Shown: positions 33,510 through 42,901, numbered from the stretch's first letter. The stretch is DNA of 64,000 nucleotides from Suilimivivens sp964393865 (GCA_964393865.1 CAYMUW010000014.1:1-64000), one strand, 5' to 3'. Notes: generated by a model not told the origin, from the letters alone. Translations and numbers: made by a program.

Positions 33510-34523
33510 ATGACAGTGAAGGAACAGGTGCTGCTTTTGCTGGAAAAGCAGCGGGAAAAAGCGCTTTCCGGTGAGGAATTGGCACAGCAGCTTTCCGTAA
33601 CCAGAACCAGCATTTGGAAAGCGGTAAAATCCCTGCAAAAGGACGGATATGCCATAGAAGCGGTGAACAATAAGGGATATACCTTGAAGAAGGCGCCGGA
33701 TATTCTTTCCGCAGCGTATATAAAGCAAAGTCTGAAAAAGGCGGGAATTGATATTGAGGTGAAGGTGGAAAAGGAGGTCAGCTCCACCAATACCGTATTG
33801 AAGCAATATGTTTCCGGAGGACAGACAGAGGATATGATTCTTCTGGCAGAGGAGCAGAGCGGCGGCAGAGGAAGAAGGGGGCGTTCTTTCTTTTCGCCGG
33901 AGGGAACCGGATTATATATGAGTCTTCTGCTTCATCCGTCACTGACCCCGGAGGAGGCAACTATGCTGACCACTATGGCGGCGGCGGCGGAAGCAGTGGC
34001 GCTTGACCGCATTTCGGGTGAGGATGTAAAGATTAAATGGGTGAACGATGTGTGGATACGGGACAAGAAGGTTTCCGGTATTTTGACGGAGGGCTCCGTT
34101 TCCATGGAGGACGGTCATTTAGAGTATGCCATTGTGGGGATTGGCATTAACGTTTATGAGCCTGCAGAAGGATTCCCGGAGGCTATACGGGATGTGGCAG
34201 GAGCAGTGTTTACCAATGACATTTGCAGGGAAAATCTGAGAAACCGCATTGCGGCCGAGGTCCTTACCCAGTTTTTAAAATATTATCAAAAGCTGCCTGC
34301 CAAGGAATATCTGGAGGAATACCGAAAGCGTTCCATAGCCATTGGCAAGCAGGTACAGATTATTTCACCGGGAAGGGAAGAGACTGCGGGAACGGAAGAT
34401 ACATCTGCAAGAGATCATGCGCTGGTTTTGGGAGTGGATGACTATTGTCATCTGCTGGTGCAGTATGATGACGGAACAATGGACAGTCTTTCCAATGGGG
34501 AGATCAGTATTAAAATTAAGTGA
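33510..34523 (+). CDS. birA: Bifunctional biotin ligase / biotin operon repressor
   Basis: BirA makes biotinyl-AMP, biotinylates carboxylase carrier domains, and represses biotin genes. The ATG at 33510 (after AGGAAGGTGGGAAG) gives an N-terminal winged helix: LSGEELAQQLSVTRTSIWKAV and KSLQKDGYAIEAVNNKGYTL (each shortened in use). The ligase core has EEQSGGRGRRGRSFF, GLYMSLLL, VKIKWVNDVW and YAIVGIGINV. An SH3-like C-terminal domain follows, with a slightly longer polar insert (PGREETAGTEDTSARDH). The length is 337 residues. Its stop overlaps the convergent MATE gene by eight bases. The operator-like dyad over its own promoter suggests autorepression. Confidence 0.94.
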   Translation: MTVKEQVLLLLEKQREKALSGEELAQQLSVTRTSIWKAVKSLQKDGYAIEAVNNKGYTLKKAPDILSAAYIKQSLKKAGIDIEVKVEKEVSSTNTVLKQYVSGGQTEDMILLAEEQSGGRGRRGRSFFSPEGTGLYMSLLLHPSLTPEEATMLTTMAAAAEAVALDRISGEDVKIKWVNDVWIRDKKVSGILTEGSVSMEDGHLEYAIVGIGINVYEPAEGFPEAIRDVAGAVFTNDICRENLRNRIAAEVLTQFLKYYQKLPAKEYLEEYRKRSIAIGKQVQIISPGREETAGTEDTSARDHALVLGVDDYCHLLVQYDDGTMDSLSNGEISIKIK

Positions 34524-35799
34524 GAACAAAAAAGATGCAGCATAAGCCTAATACCGTTTGTACTGCAGGGATGGTGTACCAGACGCCGTCAAGCCCTAAA
34601 AACAGTGGCAAGGTAAAGACAAACAGCAGGGTCAGCAGGATTTCGCCGTATACAAGAAAACCGGATCGTACTACCCGGTGGGTGGCATAAAGATAGGAGA
34701 CCGCCGGCTTGGTCAGGCCATACAGTGCCATAATCAGGGAAAAGGCCGGTGTGGCATGTATGATATACTGTGCGGCTTTTGGGGAGGTGCCATAGAGGAT
34801 AGGCAGCAGATTCCGAGACAGACAAAAGCAGACCGCTCCCAGACAGCCAAAGCCAATCCCCAGCAGAAAGGTCCATTTGGCGTAGGTTTTCAGTGCTTTG
34901 GCATCGCCGCGTCCCTGGCTGAAGGAAAGCAAAGGCTGACTGCCGTCGCCGATGCCCTGCACCAGAAGCTCCATAAAGGAGATAATGTATGCCAGTACCG
35001 CATAGGCGCTGACCGCTTCCTCACCGCCGTATTTCATAGCCTGAAGGTTCATGAAAATAATGGTGACGGAGGGAAGATAGGTTAGACCGAAGGGAGACGC
35101 AGCTACCGGTAAAATAGAAAGAATCAGCTCTTTTTTTGGCACAAGGGTGGAAAGGGGAATGCGGTTTTTCTTTTTCAGGAAAAACAGGATGCAAAAAATA
35201 AAGGTGACAGCCTGTCCGCAGGCGGTGGCAAGCGCAGCGCCTTTTAAACCCAGACGGTAGACGAACACCAGATAATAATCCAGAATAATGTTGGAAATAC
35301 AGCCAAGGACCATAGAGCACATGGCATAAAAGGATGCACCGTGATTGCGCATAATAGGAACCATTCCGGCAGCAAATACCTGAATGACGCCGCCCAGAAG
35401 GATATAATGCAGATAAGTGAGGGCATGTGTAAGAAGCGGGTTGTCTGCACCGAGAAGCAAAAGGAGCGGTTTCCCAAACAAGAAGAGACATACCACCAGA
35501 AGGATGGAACCTGTAAGCAGCAGGAATAAGGCGTTTCCTTCCGCTTGTTTTGCTTTTTGTGTGTTTCCTGCACCAGTGTTGAGGGCGATGACAACAGAGG
35601 CACCCATGCCGATGCCGGTACCGAGGGAAATAATCAGGGCAACCAGCGGCCATGCAATGTTAATAGCGGCAAGCCCTGCATCACCCATAGCTCTGCCTAC
35701 GAAAATTCCGTCTATAATGGAGTAGATACCTGTTAAAAGAAAGGACAGCATAGATGGAAAAATATATCCCATATATTTCTTTCTCATTTGAAACCTCAT
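34516..35799 (-). CDS. MATE-family multidrug/metabolite exporter
   Basis: The 427-residue protein has about twelve hydrophobic spans and MATE signatures: YSIIDGIFVGRAMGDAGLAA in the first bundle, GTGIGMGASVVIALNTGAGN, and the second-bundle QGIGDGSQPLLSFSQGRGD. MATE pumps export cationic compounds by Na+ or H+ antiport. AATGAGGTTTC with weak GGAAA lies before the start. It is convergent with birA and overlaps its end by eight bases. It is slightly shorter than the usual 440-460 residues but looks complete. A second MATE gene at 269-776 is a remnant and not obviously a close copy. Confidence 0.9.
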   Translation of the reverse strand: MRFQMRKKYMGYIFPSMLSFLLTGIYSIIDGIFVGRAMGDAGLAAINIAWPLVALIISLGTGIGMGASVVIALNTGAGNTQKAKQAEGNALFLLLTGSILLVVCLFLFGKPLLLLLGADNPLLTHALTYLHYILLGGVIQVFAAGMVPIMRNHGASFYAMCSMVLGCISNIILDYYLVFVYRLGLKGAALATACGQAVTFIFCILFFLKKKNRIPLSTLVPKKELILSILPVAASPFGLTYLPSVTIIFMNLQAMKYGGEEAVSAYAVLAYIISFMELLVQGIGDGSQPLLSFSQGRGDAKALKTYAKWTFLLGIGFGCLGAVCFCLSRNLLPILYGTSPKAAQYIIHATPAFSLIMALYGLTKPAVSYLYATHRVVRSGFLVYGEILLTLLFVFTLPLFLGLDGVWYTIPAVQTVLGLCCIFFVLT

Positions 35800-35891
35800 T
35801 TCCTTTTTGTTATTTCACTGCTTTTCCCACAGCCTCTTTGGAAGCGGCCTTATAATGCCGGAAAGACGCTGATATTCAGTATTATAATGAG

Positions 35892-37208
35892 TCAGGCAGG
35901 ATTATGCAAATATTTCTGTAGAAAGAACAGGGCGGCTACATTGGGAAGAATCATCAGGGCATTGATCAGATCCGTACATTCCCACACCAAATTCAGGGGA
36001 AGCACCGCCCCAATATAGATCATCACAATATAGACAACCTTATAAAGACCGATTCCGCGGTTGCCGGTGACATAGCGGTATGCCTGTTCGCCCAGATAGG
36101 ACCAGCCGATCAGGGTGGTGATGGCAAAAGCAACCAGACACAGGGAAAGAAAAATATTTCCCAAAAGAGGCAGATAGGAAAAGGCGGCATCGGTAAGTCC
36201 CGCCTCATTGACTCCCAGCAGGGAATCGGGATGCAGCAGCATATTGGTAATAATCACCAGACCGCTTAGCAGACACATAACTACCGTATCCCAGAAGACA
36301 GCTGTCATGGAAACGGAGGCCTGTCTGGCCGGGTCGGTGGTATCGGATGCGGCTGCGGCAATAGCGGAGGTGCCGATGCCTGCTTCATTGGTAAACAAGC
36401 CTCTGGCAATTCCATAGCGGGCGGTGAGCATCAGGGAGGAGCCTGCAGCACCGCCGACAGCAGCCCGGGGAGCAAGAGCGTGGGTAAGGATCAGACGGAT
36501 GGCGGGAAAAAAGGCTTCCCGGTTTATGATGAGCAGAAGGATACAGCTGCCGGTATAAAGAACTGCCAGGAAAGGTACCAGTTTCATGCAGACATTTCCG
36601 ATAGAGCGCACGCCGCCCACGATCACAAGTCCTGCAAGAACAGCGGCTGCTATGCCCGCAATGTGAGGATTGAGACCAAAGCTGGCAGAGGTGGTCTGGG
36701 TAATGGAGTTGGATTGGGTAGTGCAGCCCACGCCAAAGGCAGCTATCAGCGTCAGTAAGGCATACAGTTTGCCAATTGATGAGTTATGTAAACCGTTTTG
36801 CCATACATACATGGGACCGCCCTGATAGGTTCCGTCTTTGTTCCGGCTTCGAAAACGCACGCTTAAAAAGCACTCTGCATAAGCGGTGGCCATTCCCAGA
36901 ATGCCCGTGACCCAGCACCAAAAGATGGCCCCCGGACCGCCTAAAGCGACTGCAGTGGACACCCCGATAATGTTTCCGGTTCCCAGCGTTGCCGCAAGGG
37001 TGGTGGAGAGGGTGGCAAAGACGGAAAGATTTTTCCCTTCCACATCCGTGGAGGGGCTTACCGATAATTTGATGGCATGTAAGATTTTTTTCTGTGGAAA
37101 GTGAAGTTTCATGGTAAAATAAAGATGAGTACCCATTAAAAGGAATAAAAGAGGGCCACTCCACAAAAACTGATTAATGGATTGAATGCCGGCAAAGACT
37201 GACTGCAT
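35892..37208 (-). CDS. Alanine/glycine:cation symporter (AGCS family)
   Basis: The 438-residue membrane protein has the AGCS pattern: AATLGTGNIIGVSTAVALGG, PGAIFWCWVTGILGMATAYAE, then RARNKDGTYQGGPMYV-like sequence (SRNKDGTYQGGPMYV) and RGLFTNEAGIGTSAIAAAA. About ten to eleven spans are seen. It imports alanine or glycine with Na+. It is divergently oriented to the DUF3810 gene. In the 100 bases between their starts an inverted repeat CCTGACC (37217) and GGTCAGG (37268) might be an operator, at low confidence. Confidence 0.94.
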   Translation of the reverse strand: MQSVFAGIQSINQFLWSGPLLFLLMGTHLYFTMKLHFPQKKILHAIKLSVSPSTDVEGKNLSVFATLSTTLAATLGTGNIIGVSTAVALGGPGAIFWCWVTGILGMATAYAECFLSVRFRSRNKDGTYQGGPMYVWQNGLHNSSIGKLYALLTLIAAFGVGCTTQSNSITQTTSASFGLNPHIAGIAAAVLAGLVIVGGVRSIGNVCMKLVPFLAVLYTGSCILLLIINREAFFPAIRLILTHALAPRAAVGGAAGSSLMLTARYGIARGLFTNEAGIGTSAIAAAASDTTDPARQASVSMTAVFWDTVVMCLLSGLVIITNMLLHPDSLLGVNEAGLTDAAFSYLPLLGNIFLSLCLVAFAITTLIGWSYLGEQAYRYVTGNRGIGLYKVVYIVMIYIGAVLPLNLVWECTDLINALMILPNVAALFFLQKYLHNPA

Positions 37209-37314
37209 GGATTTCTCCTGACCAGGTATGAAACCTTGTGCTTTACTACTAATTATAGTAAGGAACAGGTCAGGTTATGAGTGGTTTTGTACGGATGATA
37301 CGGGAGCAGATAAA

Positions 37315-38442
37315 GTGAAAAAACGGAAGTTGTGGATACCGATGATATTGATTTTATTTTCGGTAGGATTAAATATACTGGCAAGACTGAGTAAAGGGTT
37401 CAGTGACTTTTATGTGAATCATATTTTCCCGCTTTGGGTAAAAACCTATGGACGTTTAACTGGTTTGTTTTCCTTTTCGGTGGGAGAATGGATGCTGTAT
37501 CTGGCGGTGTGTCTGTTGGTGCTTTTGCTGCTTGGTGGTATCATTTATCTGGCTGGAAGGAAAAGGATTCCCGATGCATACAAAGCCGGATACCGGAAAT
37601 ATGCTTTATTTTTGTACTGGGTGTTTGGCGTGGTATGTGTGATTATGACCTTAAACTGCTTTCTGCTGTATCAGGCCACACCGATTGCCCAACGGTTTCA
37701 GATTGCGGCGGAGCCGGGGAGGCAATGCGGCACGGAGGAGATCGGAGCACTGCGGGACTATGTGGTGGAAAGAGCCAATGAGCTTTCCGTGTGCTTTGAA
37801 CGGGATGAAAACGGCTATATTGTATATGATTTGGATTTGACAAAAGAGGCGATTGCGCAGATGAAGCGGCTTGGAACCCGGTTTTCCAATCTGGAGGGCT
37901 ATTATCCGAGACCCAAGAAGCTTTGGCTGTCCGGCTTTTACAGCCAGCAGTACATTATGGGATATTATTTTCCCTTTTCCATGGAAGCAAATTATAATGA
38001 TCAGATGTATATTACCAATGTGCCGGTAACTATGTGCCATGAATTGTCCCACCTGAAGGGATTTATTCTGGAGGATGAGGCTAATTTTATCGGCTACCTT
38101 GCCTGTGTGGATTCGGAAGATATGCTTTTCCGGTACAGCGCATATCTTAGTGTGATCGGTTATCTGGACCGCGATTTTTATCAGGCAATCGGGCAGGACA
38201 ATGAGGAATATGTCAGCCATGCGGCTATTAACGATACCGTCAGGGAAGACAAGATTTTCCTGACAGGAGAGGCATGGCAGCAGGTGGAGGAGAAGGCAGT
38301 GCTGGATACGGAAGTGGTAAAGCAGGCGGCGGATACCTTTTTAAATACCACTCTTACGCTAAACGGTGTATCTGATGGAACCATGAGCTATAGCCGGGTG
38401 GTAGAGCTGCTGTTGCAGTATTACGACGGAATATTATATTGA
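37315..38442 (+). CDS. DUF3810 family membrane protein with HExxH motif
   Basis: The GTG at 37315 is preceded by GGGAG; the longer reading from 37228 lacks a ribosome site. Three N-terminal membrane helices are seen (PMILILFSVGLNILA, GEWMLYLAVCLLVLLLLGG, ALFLYWVFGVVCVIMTLNC). A soluble domain follows with VPVTMCHELSHLKGFILEDEANFIGYLAC, quoted here as HELSH (His242, Glu243, His246) plus the EDEANF segment that can give a third metal ligand. This is the DUF3810 architecture. It resembles a membrane-bound zinc peptidase; no substrate is known. Confidence 0.88.
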   Translation: MKKRKLWIPMILILFSVGLNILARLSKGFSDFYVNHIFPLWVKTYGRLTGLFSFSVGEWMLYLAVCLLVLLLLGGIIYLAGRKRIPDAYKAGYRKYALFLYWVFGVVCVIMTLNCFLLYQATPIAQRFQIAAEPGRQCGTEEIGALRDYVVERANELSVCFERDENGYIVYDLDLTKEAIAQMKRLGTRFSNLEGYYPRPKKLWLSGFYSQQYIMGYYFPFSMEANYNDQMYITNVPVTMCHELSHLKGFILEDEANFIGYLACVDSEDMLFRYSAYLSVIGYLDRDFYQAIGQDNEEYVSHAAINDTVREDKIFLTGEAWQQVEEKAVLDTEVVKQAADTFLNTTLTLNGVSDGTMSYSRVVELLLQYYDGILY

Positions 38443-38484
38443 TGGAATATCATCCTTATAGTTCAAAATAAAAATTAAGGGCAG

Positions 38485-39681
38485 ATGATTGAGATGGAAA
38501 ATATCATTGATTATGTAAAGGATTGGGGACAATACAGCTTGTTTGAGAGACCCTTTAATGAGGTGGATTCTCTGGTGTTATGTCAACTGGTATATCTGCA
38601 TTACGGAAAGTTTGTGCCTGGATTGAACCCAAGAAATGCACCTGTCAGCATTCGGAGTATTTATGACCATCCTGACAGGGACAGGATTCTGGACGATTAC
38701 TGGTATCGGGAGAACAACAAGGAGCTGTTTGCGGCGGTGACAGAGTCAGTGCGTTTCCGTAATCTTGAGATGAATTATTATGTGGACATTATTAATGAGG
38801 AAGAGCAGACCCAGTTTTCCGCCATGACCTATATTTTGGAGGATAAAAATATCTACATTGCTTACAGAGGAACCGATGCTACCATTGTGGGATGGAAGGA
38901 GGATCTGAATCTTGCTTTTTCCAAGCCCCTTCACAGCCAGCAGCTGGCAGTGGAATATATGGACCGGGCAGCCGGGTATACGGCCGGAAGTTTTTATGCG
39001 GGAGGCCATTCCAAGGGCGGAAATCTGGCGGTTTATGCGGCAATGAACTGTAAGCTTGAGACAAGGGATAAGCTTCTGAAAGTATTTAACAACGACGGTC
39101 CCGGATTTCGCCCTGAAATCAGGGCTCAGGGAAAGTACGAGGAGATTGCGGACCGGATGGTGAAGTTCATTCCCCGTTCCTCTCTGGTAGGAACGATTTT
39201 GGAGGACCAGCAGGATTTTATGGTGGTGGAAAGCAAGGGAGTAGGGCTTTTGCAGCACAATGCTTACAGCTGGAAGATTGAAAACGGTGCCTTTGTCCGT
39301 GCAAAAAATATGGCGGAAGGCAGGACTATGCGGGATGCGGCATTAAACGAATGGATTTTATCCCTGACGGAGGAGGAAACCCACGCCTTTGTGGACACTC
39401 TTTATGAGATTGTTACCGCATCTGAGGCATCTGATGTGTTTGAGTTTGGTGCGGATTGGAAGAATTGCCTGCAAAATGTTTTTGAAGCGGCAAAGGGAAT
39501 TGACGAGACTACCCGGAAAGCAATTTCCAGGATTATCCGCTCGCTTTTTGAGATAACCGGTGAGAAGGCAGCGTTGGAATTCCATGAGAAAAAAGAAGAG
39601 TTGAAGAAAGAAGTTGGTGCAATCCGAAAAAACAAAAAGCGGAAAAGCAGGAAGAAACAAAAAGAGCCTAGTGAACACTAG
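38485..39681 (+). CDS. Mbeg1-like (DUF2974) alpha/beta-hydrolase
   Basis: The 398-residue protein shows the lipase-like core: NIYIAYRGTDATIVGWKEDL, a nucleophile elbow AGGHSKGGNLAVYAAM (Ser in GHSKGG), and NNDGPGFRPEI. This is the DUF2974 family common in Lachnospiraceae. The C-terminus is very basic (RKNKKRKSRKKQKEPSEH). There is no signal peptide. The start may be ATG 38485 or 38494. The last seven codons lie inside the terminator of the convergent tRNA-Leu gene. A distant relative with the same elbow is the T7SS-linked hydrolase at 49302. Substrate unknown. Confidence 0.85.
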   Translation: MIEMENIIDYVKDWGQYSLFERPFNEVDSLVLCQLVYLHYGKFVPGLNPRNAPVSIRSIYDHPDRDRILDDYWYRENNKELFAAVTESVRFRNLEMNYYVDIINEEEQTQFSAMTYILEDKNIYIAYRGTDATIVGWKEDLNLAFSKPLHSQQLAVEYMDRAAGYTAGSFYAGGHSKGGNLAVYAAMNCKLETRDKLLKVFNNDGPGFRPEIRAQGKYEEIADRMVKFIPRSSLVGTILEDQQDFMVVESKGVGLLQHNAYSWKIENGAFVRAKNMAEGRTMRDAALNEWILSLTEEETHAFVDTLYEIVTASEASDVFEFGADWKNCLQNVFEAAKGIDETTRKAISRIIRSLFEITGEKAALEFHEKKEELKKEVGAIRKNKKRKSRKKQKEPSEH

Positions 39682-39685
39682 GCTC
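39664..39685 (-). terminator. Terminator of tRNA-Leu, lying inside the opposing gene
   Basis: A perfect 10-bp stem GAGCCTAGTG / CACTAGGCTC with a two-base centre is followed, reading on the minus strand, by CTTTTTG. It lies seven bases past the tRNA 3' end and covers the stop codon of the hydrolase gene at 38485-39681. Confidence 0.85.
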
Positions 39686-39691
39686 TTGCTA

Positions 39692-39775
39692 TGCAGGAAA
39701 AGAGACTTGAACTCTCATGGTATTGCTACCACACGGACCTGAACCGTGCGCGTCTGCCAATTCCGCCATTCCTGC
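39692..39775 (-). tRNA. tRNA-Leu (CAG)
   Basis: On the minus strand the 84-base gene has acceptor GCAGGAA / TTCCTGC, anticodon stem CACGG / CCGTG with loop TTCAGGT (anticodon CAG), a long class-II variable arm (GGTAGCAATACC), and T-loop TTCAAGT. The discriminator is A at 39692. No CCA is encoded. Confidence 0.95.
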
Positions 39776-40007
39776 GAACAAATGATATTTTATCTTTTTT
39801 TATTATTTCTGTCAACCTTTTATTTATATTTTTCACTTCAGCCCTTTTTTCCATAGCACCTTTTTTAGTATTTTGTCTTCCATTATTTTCAAAAATGTGT
39901 TAAAATACTATTAAAAATAAGTGGCGTTTATTCGATATCTATTACAAGGAAGCTAATGGGGCAGACGATATGTCTGCAGGAACACGGATGTTTAAAGGAG
40001 CGATGTT

Positions 40008-40799
40008 ATGGGAATTAGTATTAATTTAGGTACCACAGGCCTGAAACAGGATTATACTTATTTATTTCAGAGTCTGTCAGGTTCAGGCTCAAATGCCAAT
40101 TTAAGCTTTTTGGCTGACTATGCCAGTATTAAAAACGGTAGTTATTATAAGCTGATGAAAGCTTATTATTCTCAGGGTGAAACCAGCAGCCAGGTTTCCT
40201 CCATTGTACAGAATAAGGGGAAGTCAACCATTTCTACAGCAAGCGATTCTGCCGAGACCTTATCTTCGGTGCAGAGCGCTGCAGACGGATTGAAGGAATC
40301 CGCTGATAAACTGTTGAGTACAGGGGTTTCTTCTGTATTCAAGAAGGTTGATGTAGAGGGAACGGACATATACGGCCGGCCCACCACCAGTCAGGAATAT
40401 GATGTGGATGCTATTTATAAATCGGTTTCCGGTTTTGTTGACAGCTACAATAAGCTGATTGATGAGGTTGAGGATGTGAATGCAAGCAGTATTTCCAACA
40501 AGGTAAACTCACTGATCGGAATGACGGAAGCCAATAAAAACCTTTTATCCAAGGTGGGAATCACCATCGGAGAGGACAACAAGCTTTCTATCGATGCCGA
40601 TAAGTTTAAAGAGGCAGATATGACCACAGTGAAGTCATTGTTTAACGGAAATGTTTCTTACGCTTACAGAGTATCGGCACAGGCATCACTGATTGATTTT
40701 GCAGCCAGTACGGAGGCAGGTAAGTCTAATACTTATAATATCAAAGGAAGCTATAACAGTGCATATGCTTCGGGAAGTATTTTGGATTATGGTTTTTAA
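40008..40799 (+). CDS. Orphan protein with FliD C-terminal-like region
   Basis: The 263-residue protein begins MGISINLGTTGLKQDYTYLF without a signal peptide, then a Ser/Ala/Thr-rich helical stretch (SETLSSVQSAADGLKESADK type). Residues 140-215 read SVSGFVDSYNKLIDEVED, GMTEANKNLLSKVGITIGED and NKLSIDADKFKEADMTTVKS. This matches the end of the flagellar filament cap FliD, where 'LSSIGI...DGKLSLDEDKL' is the signature. The beta domains of FliD are absent, and no flagellar gene lies nearby. A ribosome site (AAAGGAG) is present. It may be an independent surface or filament-like protein; function unknown. Confidence 0.6.
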   Translation: MGISINLGTTGLKQDYTYLFQSLSGSGSNANLSFLADYASIKNGSYYKLMKAYYSQGETSSQVSSIVQNKGKSTISTASDSAETLSSVQSAADGLKESADKLLSTGVSSVFKKVDVEGTDIYGRPTTSQEYDVDAIYKSVSGFVDSYNKLIDEVEDVNASSISNKVNSLIGMTEANKNLLSKVGITIGEDNKLSIDADKFKEADMTTVKSLFNGNVSYAYRVSAQASLIDFAASTEAGKSNTYNIKGSYNSAYASGSILDYGF

Positions 40800-41003
40800 G
40801 CAGTAAATTTTGGAACTATGCGTTATGAGAGCAGAACCCGGTGCGGTGTCGGTTGACAGCGTATCGGGTAAATTTTTTGAAAAAACATTTTGTGCCGCAT
40901 TCAGGAAACGACATTTGAAAATGACAGGCACAAAAGCACCAAAGACGGGTATAATGAACATAGATGCAGGCGTCCGTTCATAAAGGCGCAGAAAGGGCAG
41001 AAT

Positions 41004-41798
41004 ATGAATCAGGCAATTGGTTGGGCAGCCATGGGTACGGGTTTTACTTTTTTAATGACCGCTCTTGGCGCCAGTGTGGTATTCATTTTTAAGAAAAATA
41101 TGGGAATGAATGTTCAAAGAGCATTCCTGGGCTTTGCAGCAGGTGTCATGATGGCAGCTTCCATATGGTCTCTGCTGATTCCGGCCATTGACGAAACGGA
41201 AAGTATGGGAGGAATTGCATGGATTCCGGCGGCAGGCGGTTTCGTGATTGGCGGTATCTTCTTATATCTGTTGGATTTTTTGATGCCGCATTTACATTTG
41301 GGGGAAAAGAATCCGGAGGGATTAAAAACCTCTTTCAGAAGAACTACGCTGTTGGTTCTTGCAGTCACTCTGCACAATATCCCTGAGGGAATGGCGGTAG
41401 GGCTGGCTTTTGCCATGGCAGCCCAGCATCCGGACGATCCGGCTTTGTATGCGGCGGCTTTTGCTCTGGCGATTGGCATTGGTATTCAGAATTTCCCGGA
41501 AGGAGCAGCGATTTCCCTGCCCTTAAGGCAGGAAGGCATGAGCCGCCTTAAGGCATTTTTGCTGGGAAGCCTTTCAGGTATTGTGGAATTGATTTTTGGA
41601 GTGGGTATTACCCTGATTGCAGCACAGATTACTCCTTATATGCCGTGGTTTCTTGCCTTTGCCGCAGGAGCAATGATTTATGTGGTGGTGGAGGAGCTGA
41701 TTCCGGAGGCCAATGAGGGAGAGCATTCCAATCTGGGAACGATCGGTGTTATGGTTGGATTTTTAATTATGATGATTTTGGATGTGGCTCTGGGATAA
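41004..41798 (+). CDS. ZIP-family metal transporter
   Basis: The ATG at 41004 follows AAAGGGCAG. The 264-residue protein has eight hydrophobic segments and both ZIP metal-site motifs: AVTLHNIPEGMAVGLAFAMA (helix IV) and GIQNFPEGAAISLPL (helix V). A His-bearing loop (MPHLHLGEKNPEG) precedes the fourth helix. Proteins of the ZupT/GufA branch import zinc or other divalent metals. It is a single gene. Confidence 0.93.
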   Translation: MNQAIGWAAMGTGFTFLMTALGASVVFIFKKNMGMNVQRAFLGFAAGVMMAASIWSLLIPAIDETESMGGIAWIPAAGGFVIGGIFLYLLDFLMPHLHLGEKNPEGLKTSFRRTTLLVLAVTLHNIPEGMAVGLAFAMAAQHPDDPALYAAAFALAIGIGIQNFPEGAAISLPLRQEGMSRLKAFLLGSLSGIVELIFGVGITLIAAQITPYMPWFLAFAAGAMIYVVVEELIPEANEGEHSNLGTIGVMVGFLIMMILDVALG

Positions 41799-41860
41799 TA
41801 AGGAAATTCAGGGAAGATAAGATTTATTAATATTAATATTTTTTTAGTTAGAAAAATGAC

Positions 41861-41890
41861 TTGCGGAAAAAGCGGTGTGAGTGATATAAT
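41861..41890 (+). promoter_or_regulatory. Promoter of the acidic lipoprotein gene
   Basis: TTGCGG at 41861-41866, an 18-base spacer and a consensus TATAAT at 41885-41890 lie 60 bases before the ATG. Confidence 0.65.
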
Positions 41891-41950
41891 TTCCTTCGTG
41901 GTGTAATATGGATATGCATCTTGTGAAAAGAACAGGATGCAGGAGGAAAA

Positions 41951-42673
41951 ATGAAGAAGAAAGTATTATTTATGACACTGGCAGCAGCCGTAATGCTTAC
42001 TGCATGCGGAGGCAAGAATGACGCAGACGGAGCTGATGTGGAAACAACAGTGACGGATGACGTTGAAACAGAAGATGAAGCTGACGTAGAAGAGGAAGCA
42101 GAGCAGGAACCGGAAGAGGATGCAACAGAAGACACAGCAGGTGGATTTACAAGAGGTACTCAGACTGAGGCCGGATGGGAAAGCAAATATCTTGGTTTAC
42201 GTTTTACAACACCTGACGATATGGTTATGGCTAGCGATGAAGAATTGGCCGAAATGTTAGGTATTGGAACAGACGCACTTTCCGATGCAGGCGAGTTCAG
42301 TGATGCACAGCTTAAGCTTGCAGAGCTTACTTCTGTATATGAGTTGTTTGCTTATGATGCATTAGGAAATAATGTAAATGTTACAGTAGAAAAGACTCCT
42401 GTAAATATGTCAGCAGAGGATTACATGGATGCTTTGGCACAGACACTGTTAGCAATTACAGCAATCTCCTATGAGCAGATAAGCGAGCCGGAGACAGTAG
42501 AGCTTGGCGGTATTGAGTTTGCTAAGTGCAGCTTCCTTGGAACGACAAACGGTCAGAGTATGTATCAGGATTATTATGTTAGAATCGTGGACAATATGCC
42601 CATGTCTATCATTGTTTCTTATGTTTCGAATGATGCAGCGGCCAAAATTGCTGATGCATTTGCAGCATACTAA
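41951..42673 (+). CDS. Acidic secreted lipoprotein, unknown function
   Basis: AGGAGG lies before the ATG. The signal peptide MKKKVLFMTLAAAVML ends in lipobox LTAC with Cys19. Residues 22-65 are a very acidic Asp/Glu/Thr linker (VETEDEADVEEEAEQEPEED). The remaining 175 residues form a soluble domain that starts GWESKYLGLRFTTPDDMVMA and contains ELGGIEFAKCSFLG and YYVRIVDNMPMSIIVSY. This resembles the small domains attached to surface lipoproteins in Lachnospiraceae. It is monocistronic, with its own promoter and terminator. Confidence 0.75.
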   Translation: MKKKVLFMTLAAAVMLTACGGKNDADGADVETTVTDDVETEDEADVEEEAEQEPEEDATEDTAGGFTRGTQTEAGWESKYLGLRFTTPDDMVMASDEELAEMLGIGTDALSDAGEFSDAQLKLAELTSVYELFAYDALGNNVNVTVEKTPVNMSAEDYMDALAQTLLAITAISYEQISEPETVELGGIEFAKCSFLGTTNGQSMYQDYYVRIVDNMPMSIIVSYVSNDAAAKIADAFAAY

Positions 42674-42725
42674 TATCCGGGAAAGCAGCATATCTGTAAA
42701 TTTCAGAAGAAATAAACAACAAATA

Positions 42726-42760
42726 GGGTCGGTATCCGGTACTGGGTATCGATCCTTTTT
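42726..42760 (+). terminator. Terminator of the acidic lipoprotein gene
   Basis: A 12-bp stem with three G-T pairs (42726-42737 with 42744-42755), a six-base loop and five T residues. Confidence 0.75.
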
Positions 42761-42805
42761 ATGTGCCAAAAAAAAGTAAATAATTTATAAAATAATCTAA
42801 AACGG

Positions 42806-42834
42806 TTGACAGTAAAAGTAAAATCTGATAATGT
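42806..42834 (+). promoter_or_regulatory. Candidate promoter of the type VII secretion locus
   Basis: TTGACA at 42806-42811 is followed after 17 bases by TAATGT at 42829-42834, 68 bases before the essC start and in the only non-coding gap ahead of the locus. Confidence 0.6.
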
Positions 42835-42901
42835 GATATCACTTTCAAAAATTCTGAAAATCATTTTTCAAATCTTATGTTTCATTTTTCAGGAGGTTCC
42901 A

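Noticed and set aside
37217..37274. CCTGACC / GGTCAGG inverted repeat between the AGCS and DUF3810 genes as an operator
   Set aside because: The arms are only seven bases and 44 bases apart, with no regulator gene nearby; kept only as a remark in the AGCS entry.
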